The notes: generated by a model from the letters alone, not told the origin. Positions 17,454 through 27,119 are shown, counted from the first letter of the stretch. The stretch is 64,000 nt of DNA from Streptomyces sp. ADI96-02 (GCF_003846185.1 NZ_ML123034.1:752890-816889), one strand, 5' to 3'. Translations and numbers: made by a program.

Positions 17454-20400
17454 CTACGCTCCGCGCCGCGCCGGCACTCCCGGCCCCTCGGCGGTGGTCG
17501 CTTCGCTCCGCTTGAACATGCGGGTCGCCGTGATCTCGCCGTGGACGGTCTCTCCGTCCGGGTCCTGCTGCGGCAGCCCCGGACGCAGGTGCTCCTCCAC
17601 GCTGATGTACTTCAGGCCCGCCCTCAGGTCCGCGTCGTTGCGCAACCGGATGACCAGCGGGAACTCGGCGAGAGCCGTCGTGTCGAACAGCCCCGTGGTG
17701 TAGAGCAGCTGCACGCCCAGCGCGTCCGACACCGCGCGCTGGAGCTCCAGCAGGTAGGTCGCGTTGGCCCGGCCGATCGGGTTGTCCAGGAACAGCGTCC
17801 CGGCGTGCCGGTGCCGGTCGCGGCCCCGGTCGTTGCTGCGCAGCGCCGCCATGGTGCAGTACAGGGCGATCGCGGCGGTGAGCAGCTGACCGCCGGAGAA
17901 GACGTCGCCCATCTGCCCGACCGGGACGCGCTCGGCGCGGAGCACGGCGTCCGGTTTGAGGATCTCGACCGCGATGCCCTTGGGCCGCAGAGCCGCCTCG
18001 ACGCCCCGCAGCAGCAGCGACATGCCGTCCCTGCGCAGGTCGGAGTTCTTCTTGAGGGCGGCGTGGGTCGCCTCGTCGACGACCTCGCCGAGGCGTTCGG
18101 TGAGGGTGGCCTGGTCGGGCTCCTCGAAGCGGATCCGCAGGAACTCCTGCCCCGACCACTCCCCCAGGCCCTCCGGCAGCTGGGACAGGCGCTGGGCGGA
18201 GCGCAGCGTGGTGAGGGCCGATTCGACCAGGCCGCGCAGCCGGTCGACGATGGAATCGCGGTTGCGCTCCAGCTGGACCAGTTCGTCGGTGAGCACGCGC
18301 AGGCGCGGGGCGAAGGCGTCGGCCCACTTCCGGGCGTGTTCGGGCAGCGCCGAGGCCGGCAGTTCGCGGATCTGCTGGCGGGCGGGCGTGCGCACCTGCT
18401 CGTACCGGGTGGAGTTGGCGTGGCGTACGAGTACGTCGCTCGCCTCCCGTACGGCGCTCTCGGCCGCCGAGAGGTCTGCGCCGCAGCCGCGCAGGGAGCG
18501 GCGGGCCTCGGCGGCGGAGCGGCGGGCCTCCTCCAGCGTGCCGGGGTACGGCTCGGGCTCCTCGCTGCCCTCCTCCGGGCCGTGGTCGCGCAGGAGGTCG
18601 CGCAGGAGCGCGGCCGTCTCGTCGAAGCCGCCGGCGGAGTCCTCGGCGGTGCGGTGGGCGTGCAGCAGTTCGCTGTGGGCGGCGCGGGCGGTGTCCAGGG
18701 CCGCGGTGGCGGAGGCCAGTTCGGCGGTGGCGGTGCGCAGAAGGGCCTGGGCCTGTTCGGCGTCGGCGGGGACGAGCTCGTCGGGCAGCTCGGTGTGCCG
18801 GGCCCGCTCGTCGTCGGGCGCGAGCCGTTCGGCTTCGCCGCGCAGACGGCCGAGCTGCTCGCTGGCGGCCGAGGCCCTGGTCTCCAGGAGCTGGACGAGG
18901 GATTCGGCGCGGGCGGCGGCGGCCTGGCGGGAGGGGCCGTCGGCCCCGTCGGTGCCCTCCAGGAGCTGGGCGGCGCGGACCCGGACCTTGTTGGTGAGGC
19001 GGTCGAGCTCGGCCAGGGCGGCGCTCTCGTCGCTCTCGGCGCGGGCCTGCTCGGCGCGCAGGTCCGCGCCGACGCCGACCTTCTCGTACAGCTGGGAGGC
19101 GGCGCGGTACGCCTCGCGCAGGGTGGGCAGCGCGGTGCGGGACCGTGCTCCCTCGGGCTCCGGGAGGACTTCCGGGACGCCGGCGATCTCGGCGCGTTCG
19201 GCGCGCAGGGCGCGGGCGGTTCGGCGGGCGTCGTCGCCGGCGCGCTGGGCGGCCCTGCGGTCCTCGTCGGCGGCGCGGGCGAGGTCGAGGCAGACGGCGG
19301 CGCGGGACTCGGACTCGGCGGCCTCGTCGACCAGTTCACGCAGCCGCGCCTGCCAGCCCGACCGCTCGCGCAGGCGGTGGGCGAGCCCGGCGAGGGCGTC
19401 GGCGACGCGGCGGGCGCGCTGCGCGGCCTCCTGGCGTTCGTCGCGGACGCGGGCGGTCTCGGCTGCGCTCTCGTCGGCCTCGGCGCGGGCCGTGCGGGCC
19501 TCGGCCAGCACGGCGTCGGCGTGCTCGGCCGCCGTTCGGGCGGTGGCGGCGGCCGTGGCCAGTTCGGCGAGCATGCCGGGCGGGCAGTCGGCGCGCCAGG
19601 AGCCGATCCGGGCGGCCAGGGCGCGGTCGCCGGAGAGCCGGGCGGCGAGGGACCTGATGTCCTCGTCGCGGGCGGCGGCCCGGCTGCGCAGGGCGTGGCG
19701 CTCCTCGTCGGCGGCGTGTTCGTCGTGCATGGCCGGGTTCGGCGGCACGAGGAAGACGCCGTCGGCCTGGGCGCCGGATCCGGAGCCGGCGTCGGGGACG
19801 GGGGCCAGCAGGGCGGCGGCCGTGCCGACGGCGACGGCCGAGCGGGGCAGCAGGGCGGCGCTGCCGAGGACGTCGCGGGCGCGGGTGTGGGCGTCGGGGT
19901 CGGTGATGACCACGCCGTCGACGAGCTCCGGGCGGGCGGCGAGGACGGCGGCGTGGTCGGCCGGGTCCACGGCCTGGGCCAGGTAGCGCCAGCCGGGCAG
20001 GGCGGGGATGCCGTGCTCGCCCAGGTACTCGACGGTGGCCAGCACGTCGGGGCCGGGAGGCAGCAGGCCGCCCTCGCCGAGGGCGCCGAGGATGCGGGCG
20101 TCGTCGGCGGCGGCGGTGCGCAGGTCGAAGAGGCGGCGTTCGGCGGCGGTGACGGCGTGGTCGAGGAGGTCGCGCAGTTCGTCGGCGGAGCGGTCGAACT
20201 CCTCGGCGCTCAGCGGCCGGTGGGCCGGGGAGCGCTGGTCGGGGAGGGCAGGCGCGCGGTCCTGGGCGGGCTCGGCGGCCGTGCCGTCGCCGCCGCGGGC
20301 GCGGTCCGCTCCGGTCCGGGCCGGTCCGGCCGTCCGGTCGGCGGCTTCCCGGCGCGGGTGCGGGACGCCGGTGGCGGAGGGCAGGCCGAGGAGGTCGGCG

Positions 20401-22220
20401 AGGCGGAGGTCGGCGGCGATGGATTCGGCGGCCCGCAGCTCGGCCTCGTGGGACTGCCCGGCGGACGCGGCGGCGTCGGCGGCGCGGGCGGCGGCCAGTT
20501 CGGCGCGGCTCTCGGCGGCGGCGGCTTCGCGGGCGCGGTCGGCGGTCCCGCGGGTGGCTTCGCGGGCGGTGTCCCAGGCGGCGACGGCGGACTGCTCGGC
20601 GTCGCTGGCGGCGAGGGCGGCGCGGGCCGGGTCGGCGTCGGGCGCGGTGTCGTCGAGCCAGCCGGCCCGGACGGCTTCGGCGGTCTCCTGCTCGACCTCG
20701 GCGAGGCGCTGGCGCAGGTGTCCGGCCTCGCTGCGGGCGCGCTGGGCCTCGGTCGCGGCGACGGTGGCGTCGCGGTGGGCGCGTTCGCCGGCGGCCTGGA
20801 GGGTGTCGGAGCGCTCCTCCTCCTCGTTGGCGACGCGCTCGCCCTCCTCGGCGGCGGTGTGCAGGGCCCGTACGAGGTCGGCGGCGGCGGTGGCACGGGC
20901 GGCGAGGGCCGGGGCGGCGTCGCGCTCCGCCTCGCGGATGGCGACGGCGACCCTGGCGGAGCGGTCGGCGGCGGCGCGGTGGCGCAGGACGGCCTCGGCG
21001 GCCTGCCAGGCCGCGTGCAGGGTGCGGGCCTCGACCAGTTCGCGGCGTCCGGCGGCGGCGCTCTTCTCGGCGGCGGCCAGCGCCAGGGAGGCGTGGCGGA
21101 AGGCGAGTTCGGCGGCGATGCGGTCGCGGCGGCCCCGTGCGGCCTCGGCTTCGGTGACGCTGTGGGCGGCGGCCGTGACCCGCTCGGCGAGTTCGCCGGT
21201 ACGGCCGCGTTCTCCGGCGGCGCGCGCGGTGAGGCGGCGGGCGAGGGTGCGGGTGCGGCGTTCGGCGGCGGCGTGGACGTCCCGGGTGCGGGCGCGGGCG
21301 GCGGTGGCGTCGACGATGCGGCCGAGCAGGTCGACCGAGCCGGCGGTGAAGTCGCGTTCGGCGGTCAGTTCGGCGCGGCGGCCCAGTTTGTTGCCGAAGC
21401 CGCTGACCAGGTCGGCGAGGCCGTCGGTGTCGCGGGTGTCGGTGACGGCGCGCAGCAGCAGGTCGGTGAAGTCGGAGTCCTTCTTGACGGCGAAGAGGCC
21501 GGCCGCCTCGCCCTCGTCGGCGTTCATCTCGCGCTGGTAGCGGAAGAGTTCGGGGTCGAGTCCGAGGTCGCCGAGGTGTTCGTTCCAGCGGTCGTGGATC
21601 TCCTCCCAGTGCACGTCGAGGTGCTGGTAGAACTTGCCGGCGTCCATCAGGGCGTCGCGGAAGCCCTTCATGGTGCGGCGTCTGCCGCGGGCCGCGGAGA
21701 CGCCTTCGGCGGGGCGTCCGACGGCGGACGCCTCGGCGACGGGGAGGTTGTCCAGGCTGAGTCCGGGGCCGGGGCGGAAGGAGTACCAGGCCTCGGCGAA
21801 CTTGCGGGGGTCGTTGGAGACCTGGCGGCCCCGCCATTCGCTGACCTTGCCGACGACGACGCATTCCCCGGTGCGGGTGTGCTGCCACTCCAGGGCGACG
21901 TGGCCGCAGTCGTCCGCGAGGAGGAACTTGCGCAGCACGCCGGAGCTGGCGCCGCCCAGGGTGTTGCGGTGACCGGGGAGCATCACCGAGAAGATCAGCT
22001 TGAGCAGGACGGACTTGCCGCCGCCGTTCTCCAGGAAGAGGACGCCGGCGGGGGCCGGGCGGCGCGGCGGTCCGACCGGTTCGTCCTCGAAGAACTCCGC
22101 CTGGGCGGGCGCGGGGTCGGGGACGGGTGCGCCGACGCCGCGCAGGTCGAGGACGGTGTCGGCGTAGCGCGCACCGGCAGGTCCGATGGAGTAGAGGCGG
22201 ACCCGGGACAACTCGTACAT
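17454..22220 (-). CDS. SMC-like coiled-coil ATPase (MukB/MksB-type)
   Basis: A 1588-aa ABC-type ATPase with split head domains joined by long coiled coils, the layout of MukB, MksB and JetC. The N-terminal head contains LFLENGGGKSVLLK, with the P-loop lysine at K69; the first glycine of the usual G-x-N-G-x-G-K-S is a leucine. Coiled coil occupies about 230-1400, interrupted near 700-800 by a hinge-like globular segment (LPGWRYLAQAV, VDGVVITDPD). The C-terminal head has the signature FSGGQ (1441-1445) and Walker B GTLFLDNPIG with D1479. The residue after the aspartate is asparagine (N1480), where a catalytic glutamate is usual. It is the last gene of a three-gene operon (genes at 24769 and 23184 precede it). 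Confidence 0.85.
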   Translation of the reverse strand: MYELSRVRLYSIGPAGARYADTVLDLRGVGAPVPDPAPAQAEFFEDEPVGPPRRPAPAGVLFLENGGGKSVLLKLIFSVMLPGHRNTLGGASSGVLRKFLLADDCGHVALEWQHTRTGECVVVGKVSEWRGRQVSNDPRKFAEAWYSFRPGPGLSLDNLPVAEASAVGRPAEGVSAARGRRRTMKGFRDALMDAGKFYQHLDVHWEEIHDRWNEHLGDLGLDPELFRYQREMNADEGEAAGLFAVKKDSDFTDLLLRAVTDTRDTDGLADLVSGFGNKLGRRAELTAERDFTAGSVDLLGRIVDATAARARTRDVHAAAERRTRTLARRLTARAAGERGRTGELAERVTAAAHSVTEAEAARGRRDRIAAELAFRHASLALAAAEKSAAAGRRELVEARTLHAAWQAAEAVLRHRAAADRSARVAVAIREAERDAAPALAARATAAADLVRALHTAAEEGERVANEEEERSDTLQAAGERAHRDATVAATEAQRARSEAGHLRQRLAEVEQETAEAVRAGWLDDTAPDADPARAALAASDAEQSAVAAWDTAREATRGTADRAREAAAAESRAELAAARAADAAASAGQSHEAELRAAESIAADLRLADLLGLPSATGVPHPRREAADRTAGPARTGADRARGGDGTAAEPAQDRAPALPDQRSPAHRPLSAEEFDRSADELRDLLDHAVTAAERRLFDLRTAAADDARILGALGEGGLLPPGPDVLATVEYLGEHGIPALPGWRYLAQAVDPADHAAVLAARPELVDGVVITDPDAHTRARDVLGSAALLPRSAVAVGTAAALLAPVPDAGSGSGAQADGVFLVPPNPAMHDEHAADEERHALRSRAAARDEDIRSLAARLSGDRALAARIGSWRADCPPGMLAELATAAATARTAAEHADAVLAEARTARAEADESAAETARVRDERQEAAQRARRVADALAGLAHRLRERSGWQARLRELVDEAAESESRAAVCLDLARAADEDRRAAQRAGDDARRTARALRAERAEIAGVPEVLPEPEGARSRTALPTLREAYRAASQLYEKVGVGADLRAEQARAESDESAALAELDRLTNKVRVRAAQLLEGTDGADGPSRQAAAARAESLVQLLETRASAASEQLGRLRGEAERLAPDDERARHTELPDELVPADAEQAQALLRTATAELASATAALDTARAAHSELLHAHRTAEDSAGGFDETAALLRDLLRDHGPEEGSEEPEPYPGTLEEARRSAAEARRSLRGCGADLSAAESAVREASDVLVRHANSTRYEQVRTPARQQIRELPASALPEHARKWADAFAPRLRVLTDELVQLERNRDSIVDRLRGLVESALTTLRSAQRLSQLPEGLGEWSGQEFLRIRFEEPDQATLTERLGEVVDEATHAALKKNSDLRRDGMSLLLRGVEAALRPKGIAVEILKPDAVLRAERVPVGQMGDVFSGGQLLTAAIALYCTMAALRSNDRGRDRHRHAGTLFLDNPIGRANATYLLELQRAVSDALGVQLLYTTGLFDTTALAEFPLVIRLRNDADLRAGLKYISVEEHLRPGLPQQDPDGETVHGEITATRMFKRSEATTAEGPGVPARRGA

Positions 22221-22272
22221 GGCGGCGGACTCTCGTCGTTCGGTGAGCGGGCGGCGGCGTGGGGCTCGGGAC

Positions 22273-23184
22273 TCAGGCGTGGAAGGGCAGGCCGGCGTCG
22301 GTGGCCAGCTCCGGGTCGTCGGGGTCGGGCGGCGGCAGCAGGGTGGCGGAGCCGTCGGTGACGGGGACCACGCCCAGCTCCAGCAGTTCGGCCATGGCGG
22401 CGCCGCCCGCCATGTCGCGGACCTGGAGCTGGTAGCGGGCGGTGGTGCGGTAGGCGCCGCCCGCGTCGTCGCCGGTGCGCTGGAGGAAGCCGGAGTCGGT
22501 GAGGAAGGCGACGGCCTTGCCGATGATGCCGGTGGTGGAGCCGGCGAGCCGCCGGGCGTCCTTGGTGGCGCCGGTGGAGCTGCGCCGGGCGTAGATCCGC
22601 CAGCCCGCTTCGAGGCCGGGCGCGTCGGTGGCCGGGTCGGAGTTGTCGCCCTGCTCGTCGGCGCGCTCCTCGAGGCGGCGGCAGGTCTGGCGTACGAAGG
22701 CGTCGACGCCGTTGACGGTGATGCGGCCGATGTAGGCGTCGTCGGCGAGGTCCTCGGGGCGCGGGAAGGCCAGGGCGGCGACGGCGAGGTGGGCGAGGCC
22801 GTGCAGGAAGCGGTCGGCGGCGTCGGAGGAGGCGCGGCGGGCGTAGTCGCCCATGCGGACGGCGAAGACGGAGTCCTCGCCCGCGGTGACGGCCATCCCG
22901 GCGCGCGGCGAGACCTCCAGGACGATGAGGCCGAGCCCGGTGGCGACGGCGTCGGCGAGGCGGGCGAAGGCGCTCTCCTCCCGGTAGCGGCGGAGCAGTT
23001 CGGCGTACTCGGCGTCGCGGGCGGGCACCAGCTTGGGCTGGAGCCCGAAGGAGACCAGCCGGGCGGCGTCGGCGGCGTCGGCCGGGGTGACGGGCGACGG
23101 GCCGGGCGGCTCGGCGGAGTCCGCGGCGTACGCGGTCGGGGGTTCGGCCCACGCGTCGTGGTGCTCGGCGTCGTGGTCGCTCAC
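22273..23184 (-). CDS. MukE/MksE/JetB-like condensin subunit (inferred)
   Basis: A 303-aa protein between a larger helical protein and the SMC-like gene, the same position and size class as MukE/MksE/JetB. It has the composition of tandem winged helices: a long helical N-terminal half (LLRRYREESAFARLADAVA), then TGIIGKAVAFLTDSGFLQRTGDDAGGAYRTTARYQLQ, a typical wHTH ending in a beta hairpin and the DMAGGAAMAELLELG helix. The GTG at 23184 follows GAGGAG. The spacing to the SMC gene is 52 bp. The assignment rests on order, length and fold pattern, not on a strong sequence signature. Confidence 0.7.
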   Translation of the reverse strand: MSDHDAEHHDAWAEPPTAYAADSAEPPGPSPVTPADAADAARLVSFGLQPKLVPARDAEYAELLRRYREESAFARLADAVATGLGLIVLEVSPRAGMAVTAGEDSVFAVRMGDYARRASSDAADRFLHGLAHLAVAALAFPRPEDLADDAYIGRITVNGVDAFVRQTCRRLEERADEQGDNSDPATDAPGLEAGWRIYARRSSTGATKDARRLAGSTTGIIGKAVAFLTDSGFLQRTGDDAGGAYRTTARYQLQVRDMAGGAAMAELLELGVVPVTDGSATLLPPPDPDDPELATDAGLPFHA

Positions 23185-23239
23185 GGCTGGGACTCCTCGG
23201 TGCGGAAGGTGTGCGGGTGCTGCGGGCGGGCGGGTCCGG

Positions 23240-24769
23240 TCACGAGGCGTCCTTGCGGTCGGCGGCCATCCCGGCGGCGTCCAGGAGGGCGGTGCCGACG
23301 ATCAGGTCCGCGCCGCCGAACTCCGGGTCCGTGAGCTCCGTGCCGTCGTCGACCGCGAACAGCAGGCGGCGTTCGCCCTGCCGGTAGGCGGTGCCGACCG
23401 GCGGGCTGGCGGCGTGGACGGCGAGGAGCGCGACGAGGTAGGCGAGGTCGGCGTCGCCGGTGCCGCGGGCCTCGGCGAGCAGTCCGGAGAGCCGGCGGGG
23501 CGCGTCGTGCTCCAGGTCGAGCAGGGCCGTCGCACGGGCCAGTTGGTCCTCGCTGAACCGGCTGTCGTCCGGGGTGGCGATGAGGTCGGGCTCGGGCATC
23601 TCGGCGCCCAGGTGCTCGCGCTCCAGGGGCGGGGTGAGCAGCAGGTCGACCAGGTCGGCGACGCGGACGGCGGTGGGTGTGCGCAGTCCGGTGCCGCGGG
23701 CGAAGAAGGCGTCGGTGGCGCGCAGGGACTGCTCGACGGGCAGCGGCAGGAGCGGGGCGAGGAGTTGGCCGTAGAGGTCGAGCCCGGTGCGGGCGGCCGG
23801 GGCGGCGAACGCCTGCCGGTCCTGTTCGGCGCGGAAGAGCGGCCCGGCCTCCAGCAGCCGGGACTGGAGCTGGGTGTGGCGGCGGATGCAGTCCTTGACG
23901 ATGTCGACGAGCTCGGCGGCGCGGCGCTTGTGCTCGGGGTCCTCGGCCTCGTCGCGGGCCTTGCGGATGTTGGTGAGGATCGCGTTCTCGTGGCGGTAGC
24001 GGTCGGCTACGTGGTCGAGTGCTTCGGCGATCATGTCGGGGACGGTGTTGAGCCAGTCGACGGCGCGCACGTTGCGCCGGGTGGCCTCCAGGGTGCGGCG
24101 CAGCGTCTCGGCGTACTGCACGGTGCGGTAGCGGGCCTGTTCGGCGGCGAGTTGGGCGTCGGCGAGCCGGCCGCGGCTGATCAGGACCTCCAGCTTGACC
24201 TCGGCGGCGATCTGGGCGCTGGTGACGTCGGTGTCCAGTGCGCCGACCAGGACGTTGACCGCTTCGTCGGTGGCGCGGAGGTAGACGCTGCCGCCGTATC
24301 CCGGGACCTCCTCGATCAGCTTGAAGTCGTAGTCCCGGCGTACGTAGACGCCGTCGGGTCCGAAGGTGCCGTAGACGGCCCGGAAGCCGCGGTCGACGCT
24401 GCCGACGTTGATCAGGTTCTCCAGGACCCAGCGGGCGACGCGTTCGTGTTCGGCGACGGGGCGGTCCGGGGCCTGGGCGCCGACCCGGGGCAGCAGTCTG
24501 GCCACTATCTGCTCGTGGTCGGCGCCGGTGTCGAAGTCCATGTTGAGCGTGACGTGGTCGATGGCCGCGAGGGCGACTTCGGCCATGGCGTAGACGGTGT
24601 ACTCGCCGGCCAGGTTCGCCTTGCGCACGTCGAGGTCGTGCAGCGGCGCCGTGCACGCGAGCGCGCGCAGCCGGCGGGAGAGCCCCTCGTCGGCGGCGGG
24701 GCCCGGGGCGGGCCGCGGGCCCCCGCTGAGCTGCGGCGCAGCGGTTTCGGTGTAGGCAGGCGAAGTCAC
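23240..24769 (-). CDS. MukF/MksF/JetA-like kleisin subunit (inferred)
   Basis: A 509-aa, mostly helical soluble protein, first in the operon with the MukE-like and SMC-like genes. Order and size match the kleisin MukF/MksF/JetA. Helical stretches such as QARYRTVQYAETLRRTL and KRRAAELVDIVKDCIRRHTQL resemble the central coiled region of MksF. The C-terminal part (QGERRLLFAVDDGTEL, DPEFGGADLIVGTALLDA) would be the winged-helix SMC-cap-binding domain (inference). The start is uncertain: GTG at 24769 is used, but the frame is open to 24844 and the ribosome site is weak. The gap to the next gene is 55 bp. Confidence 0.68.
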   Translation of the reverse strand: MTSPAYTETAAPQLSGGPRPAPGPAADEGLSRRLRALACTAPLHDLDVRKANLAGEYTVYAMAEVALAAIDHVTLNMDFDTGADHEQIVARLLPRVGAQAPDRPVAEHERVARWVLENLINVGSVDRGFRAVYGTFGPDGVYVRRDYDFKLIEEVPGYGGSVYLRATDEAVNVLVGALDTDVTSAQIAAEVKLEVLISRGRLADAQLAAEQARYRTVQYAETLRRTLEATRRNVRAVDWLNTVPDMIAEALDHVADRYRHENAILTNIRKARDEAEDPEHKRRAAELVDIVKDCIRRHTQLQSRLLEAGPLFRAEQDRQAFAAPAARTGLDLYGQLLAPLLPLPVEQSLRATDAFFARGTGLRTPTAVRVADLVDLLLTPPLEREHLGAEMPEPDLIATPDDSRFSEDQLARATALLDLEHDAPRRLSGLLAEARGTGDADLAYLVALLAVHAASPPVGTAYRQGERRLLFAVDDGTELTDPEFGGADLIVGTALLDAAGMAADRKDAS

Positions 24770-25018
24770 GTGGGACAGATTAGGTCCTCGCACCGACAAC
24801 GGTCGAAACGGCGCTAATGCGACCGGTGCCGGGCCGTCCCGCACCCCGCGCGGGCGCGGAGTCCGGGGGGAAGCCTACGGGGTGAGCGGCCGTCGGGTCC
24901 GGCCGGGCCGGGTGCCCGGCGGGGGCGCCTCCGGGCGCGACGGGTATCCGGTGAGTGCGCGTCCTGCGGGCCGGGCCCGCAGGACGCGTCCGCCGACGGC
25001 CCTCCCGCCGCCCCGGCG

Positions 25019-26437
25019 TCAGACGGCGGGGGCGTCCGGCCCGATCCGGCTGCGTACGGCGGTCTGCACCTCGGCCTCCTCGGCCGGGTCGGCCGCGAGG
25101 CGGCGCAGCCGTTCGGCCACGCGGATGTCGCCGGTCTCCGCGTGGAGGGCGGCCACCTCGCGGGTGGTCTCCTCGCAGTCCCAGAGGCATTCGACCGCGA
25201 ATCCGGTCGGGAAGGAGGGATCGGTGGCGGCCAGGGCGCGGGCGGCCCGGCCGCGCAGGTGCGAGGACGACGTCTCGCGGTAGACGTGGCGCAGCACGGG
25301 TGCGGCGCAGTCGATGCCGAGGCGTCCGGCGCCGTCGACGAGCGTCCACAGCGTCGGGGTGTCGGGGCCTTCGCCGCGTACGGCTTCGCGGAGTGCGCCG
25401 AGGACATGGGGAGCGTCCTGGGCGGCCCCGCGACGGGCGAGGATTCCGGCGGCGGAGGCGCCGAGGGCGTCCGGGCGGCGGGCCCAGCGCCGGGCGCGCT
25501 CGACGGCGTCGCCGCCGGCCATCCGCTCGAAGGCGGCGACGGCCGCGTCGGCGACGGTGCGGACGGGGCTGAGGGCCGCGGCTTCGACGAGGTCGAGGAC
25601 GGCTGGGTCGGCCGCCTCGGCGAGGTAGTGCAGCGCGGCGCAGCGGGCGCCCTCCGGTCCGCCGCGGGCTGCTTCGAGGATGGCGGGGCGGTCGTCGGGG
25701 CCGGCGACGGCGGCGAGGCAGCGGGCGGCGGGCACGTGCAGTTCGCTGCCGCGTTCCAGTGCCTGCTGGGCCCAGTCGAAGACGGCCTGGACGCTCCAGC
25801 CGGGGCGGGGACCTCCGGGTCGCATCTGGCGCTGCCATCGGTCGAACGAACCCTGCTCGGTGGCCGCCCGCACGCGGGCCCCGACCGCCTCGCGCGGATC
25901 GTCCGCCCACAGCCGCCAGGGCCGGGGTTCGAAGGAGTCCCGGACGGCGGCGGCGAGTTCGGCGCCGCCCTCGGCGGTGGAGGGGAAGCGGCCGAGGACG
26001 GGCAGGGCGAGGGAGCGCAGACCGGCGTCGTCGTCGCGCAGGGCGAGCTCGTCCAGCGCCCACGCCCAGTTGGCTCCGCCGGCCGCGTAGCGGCGGAGCA
26101 GGGCCAGGGCGTCGCCGCGCCCGTACGAGGCGAGGTGGCCCAGGACGGAGAGCGCCAGCCCGGTGCGCGTGTCGTCGGTGTCGACCAGGTCGTCAGGGTC
26201 GAAGAGGTGCCGCTCGATCTCTTCGACGCCGCCGTCGAGGTCGAGGTAGAGGCGCGCGTAGTAGAGGGAGCGGTTCTCCACCTGCCAGTCGTGACGGGGA
26301 TCGCTCACGACGCAGTGGTTGAGGGCCGCCAGGGCCTCGGGGCGCGGTGCGGCGAGCGCGTGGAGCGTGCCGTCGCCGCGGCCCCTCTGCAGCAGGCCGA
26401 GCAGGGTGCCGCTCGGCGCTATGAACGGATCGAACAT
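25019..26437 (-). CDS. HEAT-repeat protein upstream of the condensin operon
   Basis: A 472-aa alpha-helical repeat protein. Roughly eight to ten 30-residue helix pairs are visible, such as AARCLAAVAGPDDRPAILEA, RCAALHYLAEAADPAVLDLV and TVADAAVAAFERMAGGDAVE. This is a HEAT/PBS-lyase-like solenoid that normally mediates protein-protein contacts. The start is the ATG at 26437 preceded by GTGAGGCC; the frame is open to 26470. It lies 250 bp upstream of, and in the same direction as, the MukF-like gene, so it may be part of that functional set, but a separate promoter is equally possible. No toprim or nuclease motif is present, so it is not a JetD/MksG homologue. Confidence 0.8.
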   Translation of the reverse strand: MFDPFIAPSGTLLGLLQRGRGDGTLHALAAPRPEALAALNHCVVSDPRHDWQVENRSLYYARLYLDLDGGVEEIERHLFDPDDLVDTDDTRTGLALSVLGHLASYGRGDALALLRRYAAGGANWAWALDELALRDDDAGLRSLALPVLGRFPSTAEGGAELAAAVRDSFEPRPWRLWADDPREAVGARVRAATEQGSFDRWQRQMRPGGPRPGWSVQAVFDWAQQALERGSELHVPAARCLAAVAGPDDRPAILEAARGGPEGARCAALHYLAEAADPAVLDLVEAAALSPVRTVADAAVAAFERMAGGDAVERARRWARRPDALGASAAGILARRGAAQDAPHVLGALREAVRGEGPDTPTLWTLVDGAGRLGIDCAAPVLRHVYRETSSSHLRGRAARALAATDPSFPTGFAVECLWDCEETTREVAALHAETGDIRVAERLRRLAADPAEEAEVQTAVRSRIGPDAPAV

Positions 26438-26726
26438 GGAAGAAGGCCTCACATCAAGCTGTCGACGCAACCGGGACTGTGCAGTGCCCCGCGCCCGAGG
26501 GCACGGGGAGGTGTCCGGGGGACACCTCTACGCCGCGCAGTGACATGATCGGCCGACCGCCGTCTTCCGCCTGGTGTAGCGCATCTTCCTCTGCCTCTCG
26601 TCGGTGGCCCTGGGCGGGCCCGCGACGTCATGATGACCCAGCCATTTCGCCACCGCGACCACATTTACGACGGACCGGTCACCGGACCGCACCGCGGACG
26701 CGCCCCCGAGCGCGCCCGTCGCCGCC

Positions 26727-27119
26727 TCAGCGGGCACCGAAGCGTTCCAGCAGGGCGGTCTTGCCGAACATCCGGGCGGTGTCCCGTGCGGACGGCGTTC
26801 CGGCGGCCGGGTCGGCGCCCGCGGCCAGCAGGGCGTCGATGACGGCGTCCTCGCCCTTGAAGACGGCTCCGGCCAGCGGGGTCTGGCCGCGGTCGTTGGC
26901 CCGGTCGGGGTCGGCGCCGCGGGCGACGAGGGCGGTGACCGCCTCGGCGTGCCCGTGGTAGGCGGCGAGCATCAGCAGGGTGTGGCCGTGGTCGTTGGTG
27001 AGGTTCACGGGGACGCCCGCGTCGACGTAGGCGGCGAGCGCCGCCGTGTCCCCGGTGCGGGCCAGGTCGTAGACCTTGGTCGCCAGCTCGACCACCTCGG
27101 GATCGGGGGTTTCGCTCAT
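26727..27119 (-). CDS. Ankyrin-repeat protein
   Basis: A 130-aa protein made almost wholly of three to four ankyrin repeats. The repeat consensus is clear in DHGHTLLMLAAYHGHAEAV, DRGQTPLAGAVFKGEDAV and the D-A-G-V/G-A-D-P loops between them. It has no signal peptide and is probably a cytoplasmic binding protein. AAGGAAGG lies 11 bases upstream of the ATG at 27119. In other bacteria small ankyrin proteins are often linked to catalases or toxins, but neither occurs here. Confidence 0.9.
   Translation of the reverse strand: MSETPDPEVVELATKVYDLARTGDTAALAAYVDAGVPVNLTNDHGHTLLMLAAYHGHAEAVTALVARGADPDRANDRGQTPLAGAVFKGEDAVIDALLAAGADPAAGTPSARDTARMFGKTALLERFGAR

Noticed and set aside
17394..22361. Long plus-strand open frame (1655 codons) opposite the SMC-like gene
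   Set aside because: It is the antisense shadow of a high-GC coiled-coil gene; it has no domains and a Gly/Val/Ala-biased composition.
25019..26437. JetD/MksG nuclease of a Wadjet-like system
   Set aside because: The sequence is a helical HEAT solenoid with no toprim or DUF2220-like motif.
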